Positions 61,815-64,000 of a stretch of 64,000 nucleotides of DNA are shown in pieces; position 1 is the stretch's first letter; each line of letters starts with the position of its first letter. A model generated the notes under the pieces. It was not told where the DNA came from. It ran no database searches and saw nothing but the letters and a program-made list of their open reading frames with translations. Position numbers and translations under genes: made by a program. This DNA comes from CAVSUZ01 sp963791885 (GTDB lineage: Bacteria; Pseudomonadota; Alphaproteobacteria; Acetobacterales; Acetobacteraceae): contig CAWBUL010000005.1 in NCBI GenBank assembly GCA_963791885.1, positions 1,178,001 to 1,242,000 of the forward strand. Reading direction: 5' to 3'.

Positions 61815-62840
61815 ATGACCAACGGCCTGACCCGGCGCGGTTTCGCCGGTGTGGCGCTGACCGCGCCATTTATCCTGCGCTCGGCGCGTGCGGCGGAGCC
61901 GCTGCTGCTTCGCTGCTCACTGGACACGGCGCCGAGCCACGGGCGCAACGTCTCTGTCGGGGACTACCTGCAAAAGCTGGAAAAGGCATCGAACGGCACC
62001 ATCAAAACCCAGGTGTTTCCGTCGGGCCAGCTGTTCGCCGACCTGAACGTGGCCAAAGCCTTGGTGGAAGGGCAGGTGGAGATGGCCTGTCCGGGCGTTT
62101 GGGTTCTGACCGGTGTTATCCCCGATTGCGACATGTTTCAGCTACCGATTTTCTATGGCCAGCCGATCGATGTCACGCGCCGGGCGACGGACGGAAAGGC
62201 GGGCGCGCACATCAACCACCAGATCACTGACAAGCTGCGCACCCACGTTCTCGGCAAGTGGCTCGATCTGGGGTACCAGAACTGGTACAGCACCTCGAAG
62301 CCGATCAATTCGCTGGCCGACATCAAGGGCATGAAGGTGCGCAGTCCCGGCGGTGCCGGGATTTCCTGGCGTATCCAGTTCTGGGGCGGCATCCCCAACA
62401 CCACGGCCTGGCCGAACGTGCCGCTCGCGCTGTCGCAGGGCACCTTCGACGGCTTCGTCAGCACCGACGAAAGCTGCGCCTCGGCCAAGCTGTACGATTC
62501 CGGCGTGAAGCACTCCTACGCCGACCACCAATATGTGGGCGAATACATCCCAATGGTGAGTCATACCTTCTGGGGTAAGCTGTCGCCCGACCAGCAGAAG
62601 CTGATGGTCGATCTGTGGGAGCAGAATATCGGCGCCTACCGTCAGACCATGTTGCAGCGCCAGATCGACGCACGGAAAACCATGGAGCAGCATGGCGTGG
62701 CGTTCGTCGATCCCTCGGCCAGTGAGGTGTCGGACGCGCGCAAGAAGATGATGGCGGCGCAGGACTCCCTGATCAAAGACGCGAAGCTGTCGCCGCAGAT
62801 CGTCAAGCTGGCGAGCGAGGATATTGGCCAGGCCGCCTGA
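61815..62840 (+). CDS. TRAP transporter solute-binding protein (DctP family)
   Basis: Periplasmic receptor of 341 residues with a twin-arginine signal (LTRRGFAGVALTAPFILRSARA). The DctP fold shows VFPSGQLFADLNVAKALVEG, the central GMKVRSPGGAGISWRIQFWG with the carboxylate-binding arginine, and DGFVSTDESCASAKLYDSG. It hands an organic acid to the membrane subunits that follow. The substrate is unknown; the C4 sugar-acid kinase nearby makes sugar acids worth testing. Confidence 0.92.
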   Translation: MTNGLTRRGFAGVALTAPFILRSARAAEPLLLRCSLDTAPSHGRNVSVGDYLQKLEKASNGTIKTQVFPSGQLFADLNVAKALVEGQVEMACPGVWVLTGVIPDCDMFQLPIFYGQPIDVTRRATDGKAGAHINHQITDKLRTHVLGKWLDLGYQNWYSTSKPINSLADIKGMKVRSPGGAGISWRIQFWGGIPNTTAWPNVPLALSQGTFDGFVSTDESCASAKLYDSGVKHSYADHQYVGEYIPMVSHTFWGKLSPDQQKLMVDLWEQNIGAYRQTMLQRQIDARKTMEQHGVAFVDPSASEVSDARKKMMAAQDSLIKDAKLSPQIVKLASEDIGQAA

Positions 62841-63393
62841 CAGACCCAACTGGCTACTGCGCGCCTGGGATTGGATCGAGCAGACCCTGGTCGGTGTGCT
62901 CGGTCTGGCCGCGCTGGTGACCGGCGTCGTCCAGGTTGTGGGTCGCTACTTCGCACCAGCGCACGCCATCACCTGGGCCGAGGAAGTCATCGTCTATCTG
63001 GCGATCTGGGCCATCATGATCGTCTCCAGCCAGTTGGTCCGGACCGATGGGCACGTGCGCCCCGACGTGGTGCTGCGTCTGGTTCCGCCGAGCGCGCAGC
63101 GGATCATGGAGATCTTCAACTGCGTGGTGGCGCTGATCTTCTGCGGCGGCATGGTGTGGTTCGGCTGGCAGATCGTGAATACCGCACTGCTGCTGGATGA
63201 GCGCAGCTCGACCGGCCTCGAGTTCCCGATGTGGATCTATTACGCGTCGCTGCCGACCGGCGGGGCGCTGATGTTCATCCGCTACGTGATGCGGCTGGTG
63301 CGCTACCTGTTCTTCTTCGATCCGGAGCGCATGACGGTCGGACACACGCTGCACGACATGCCGCTGGATATGACCATGCCGACAGGGGAGTAG
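62824..63393 (+). CDS. TRAP transporter small permease (DctQ family)
   Basis: Membrane protein of 189 residues with four helices: LLRAWDWIEQTLVGVLGLAA, EEVIVYLAIWAIMIVSSQLV, IFNCVVALIFCGGMVWFGWQ, and MWIYYASLPTGGALMFIRYV. It starts from a TTG at 62824 inside the end of dctP. It bridges receptor and large subunit. Confidence 0.9.
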   Translation: MARPPDRPNWLLRAWDWIEQTLVGVLGLAALVTGVVQVVGRYFAPAHAITWAEEVIVYLAIWAIMIVSSQLVRTDGHVRPDVVLRLVPPSAQRIMEIFNCVVALIFCGGMVWFGWQIVNTALLLDERSSTGLEFPMWIYYASLPTGGALMFIRYVMRLVRYLFFFDPERMTVGHTLHDMPLDMTMPTGE

Positions 63394-63397
63394 TCCC

Positions 63398-64000
63398 GTG
63401 CCGGCGGTCGGATTCTTCGGGCTTTTCTTCGGCCTGCTCGCGTCGGGCATGCCGATCTTCCTGGTGCTGGGCACCTGCGCGGCAGTGCTGTTCTACGTGT
63501 CCGGCGAGCCGATGGTCGGGGTGGCGCAGGTCATCATCGACCAGCTCAATTCGTCCACACTCATGGCGCTGCCACTGTTCGTCATGGCCGCGACGTTCAT
63601 GCGGCAGGGTGGCGTGGCGCGGGCGCTGGTGAACCTGACGGTGGCGTGGCTCGGCGGGATCCGCGGCTCGCTTGGTCTGGTCACGGTGGTGGCGTGCACG
63701 CTGTTCGCGGCCATCTGCGGATCCTCGGTGGCAACCGCCCTCGCGATGGGCACCATCCTGCTCCCGGAGATGCTCGCGAAAGGCTATCCGCGGCCGTTCG
63801 CGCTGGGTGTGATCGGTGCATCGGGCACGATCGGTATCGTGATCCCGCCATCGCTCGCACTGATCCTGTACGGCATCGTGGCGGAACAGTCGGTGCCTCG
63901 GCTGTTCCTTGCGGGCATCCTGCCCGGTTTGCTGCAGGCGACGGTCTTCTTCGCCTGGGTGTGGTGGTACGGGCATCGCTACAATCTGCCGAAGGAAGAC
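63398..64000 (+). CDS. TRAP transporter large permease (DctM family), partial
   Basis: The first 201 codons of the channel subunit from GTG 63398, 4 bp after the DctQ stop and preceded by GGGGAG. It reads FFGLLASGMPIFLVLGTCAAV, FVMAATFMRQGGVARALVNL, ICGSSVATALAMGTILLPEM and GTIGIVIPPSLALILYGIVA, all typical of DctM. The frame is still open at the window edge; a full protein has about 430 residues. Confidence 0.93.
   Translation, partial: MPAVGFFGLFFGLLASGMPIFLVLGTCAAVLFYVSGEPMVGVAQVIIDQLNSSTLMALPLFVMAATFMRQGGVARALVNLTVAWLGGIRGSLGLVTVVACTLFAAICGSSVATALAMGTILLPEMLAKGYPRPFALGVIGASGTIGIVIPPSLALILYGIVAEQSVPRLFLAGILPGLLQATVFFAWVWWYGHRYNLPKED

Noticed and set aside
62854..63474. Minus-strand 206-codon frame
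   Set aside because: Shadow of the DctQ/DctM genes with His/Arg-rich composition.

Overview
The window is GC-rich chromosomal DNA from a Gram-negative bacterium. Alphaproteobacterium is likely and the Acetobacteraceae/Rhodospirillales are my best guess. The reasons are the gene style (Tat-exported TRAP receptor, four-carbon sugar-acid kinase, prpD-prpC pair, Lys/Arg-rich histone-like protein), the codon bias, and the many IS66, IS3, IS5, IS21, IS481, IS630 and IS701 elements. The assignment is inference from protein appearance; no 16S rRNA gene is present.

Layout. (1) 1-8582: a graveyard of nested insertion sequences (IS630 tail, inverted IS66 fragment, IS5 fragment, IS701 split by a 14-bp duplication, intact IS630, deleted IS3, intact IS3/IS407-type, degenerate IS5) with three small uncharacterised genes at 4.6-5.7 kb. 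(2) 8582-29247: an exopolysaccharide (EPS) locus of the Wzy/Wzx type. It holds an ExeA-like ATPase remnant, Wzy, a Cys-rich secreted protein, an outer-membrane barrel, Wza, a Tat-exported GH16 glycanase, Wzx, a lytic transglycosylase, a small membrane protein, five glycosyltransferases, a WbaP-type initiating transferase, an AAA ATPase, a Wzc-like protein with a degenerate kinase domain, and a GH16 glycanase that looks exported by type I secretion. Two GH16 enzymes in one cluster recall the ExoK/ExsH pair of succinoglycan loci. Several genes here carry single frameshifts or an in-frame stop. Near-identical inverted copies of one IS3-family element bracket the locus. (3) 29489-34042: IS3 elements and two decayed or orphan EPS-like genes. 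(4) 34060-43069: an IS481 element, then one very large gene of unknown function cut into three pieces by IS3/IS21/IS66 and IS5 insertions. The pieces rejoin in frame, or almost so, when the IS elements are removed. (5) 43866-44195: an intact tRNA-Ser(UGA) between a 3' piece of an initiator-tRNA-like gene and a 5' piece of a second tRNA-Ser, which looks like an integration-site scar. (6) 44533-64000: an IS630 and then mostly intact chromosomal metabolism. This includes a hydantoinase / N-carbamoyl-amino-acid hydrolase operon with a dipeptide-type ABC importer but no ATPase genes, prpD-prpC, a histone H1-like gene, an OtnK-type kinase coupled to a glycosyltransferase, htpG, rpiB, a frameshifted GxxExxY gene between inverted repeats, and a DctP-DctQ-DctM TRAP transporter running off the right edge.

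How it works together. The EPS genes form three tight blocks: 11.3-14.1 kb plus (outer-membrane export and trimming), 19.6-14.1 kb minus (glycosyltransferases, membrane protein, transglycosylase, flippase) and 19.9-27.2 kb plus (initiation, ATPase, chain-length control, glycosyltransferases). With WbaP, the outer-membrane barrel and one glycosyltransferase frameshifted or stopped as read, the polymer may no longer be made, unless some of these are sequence errors. The right third is almost free of such damage.
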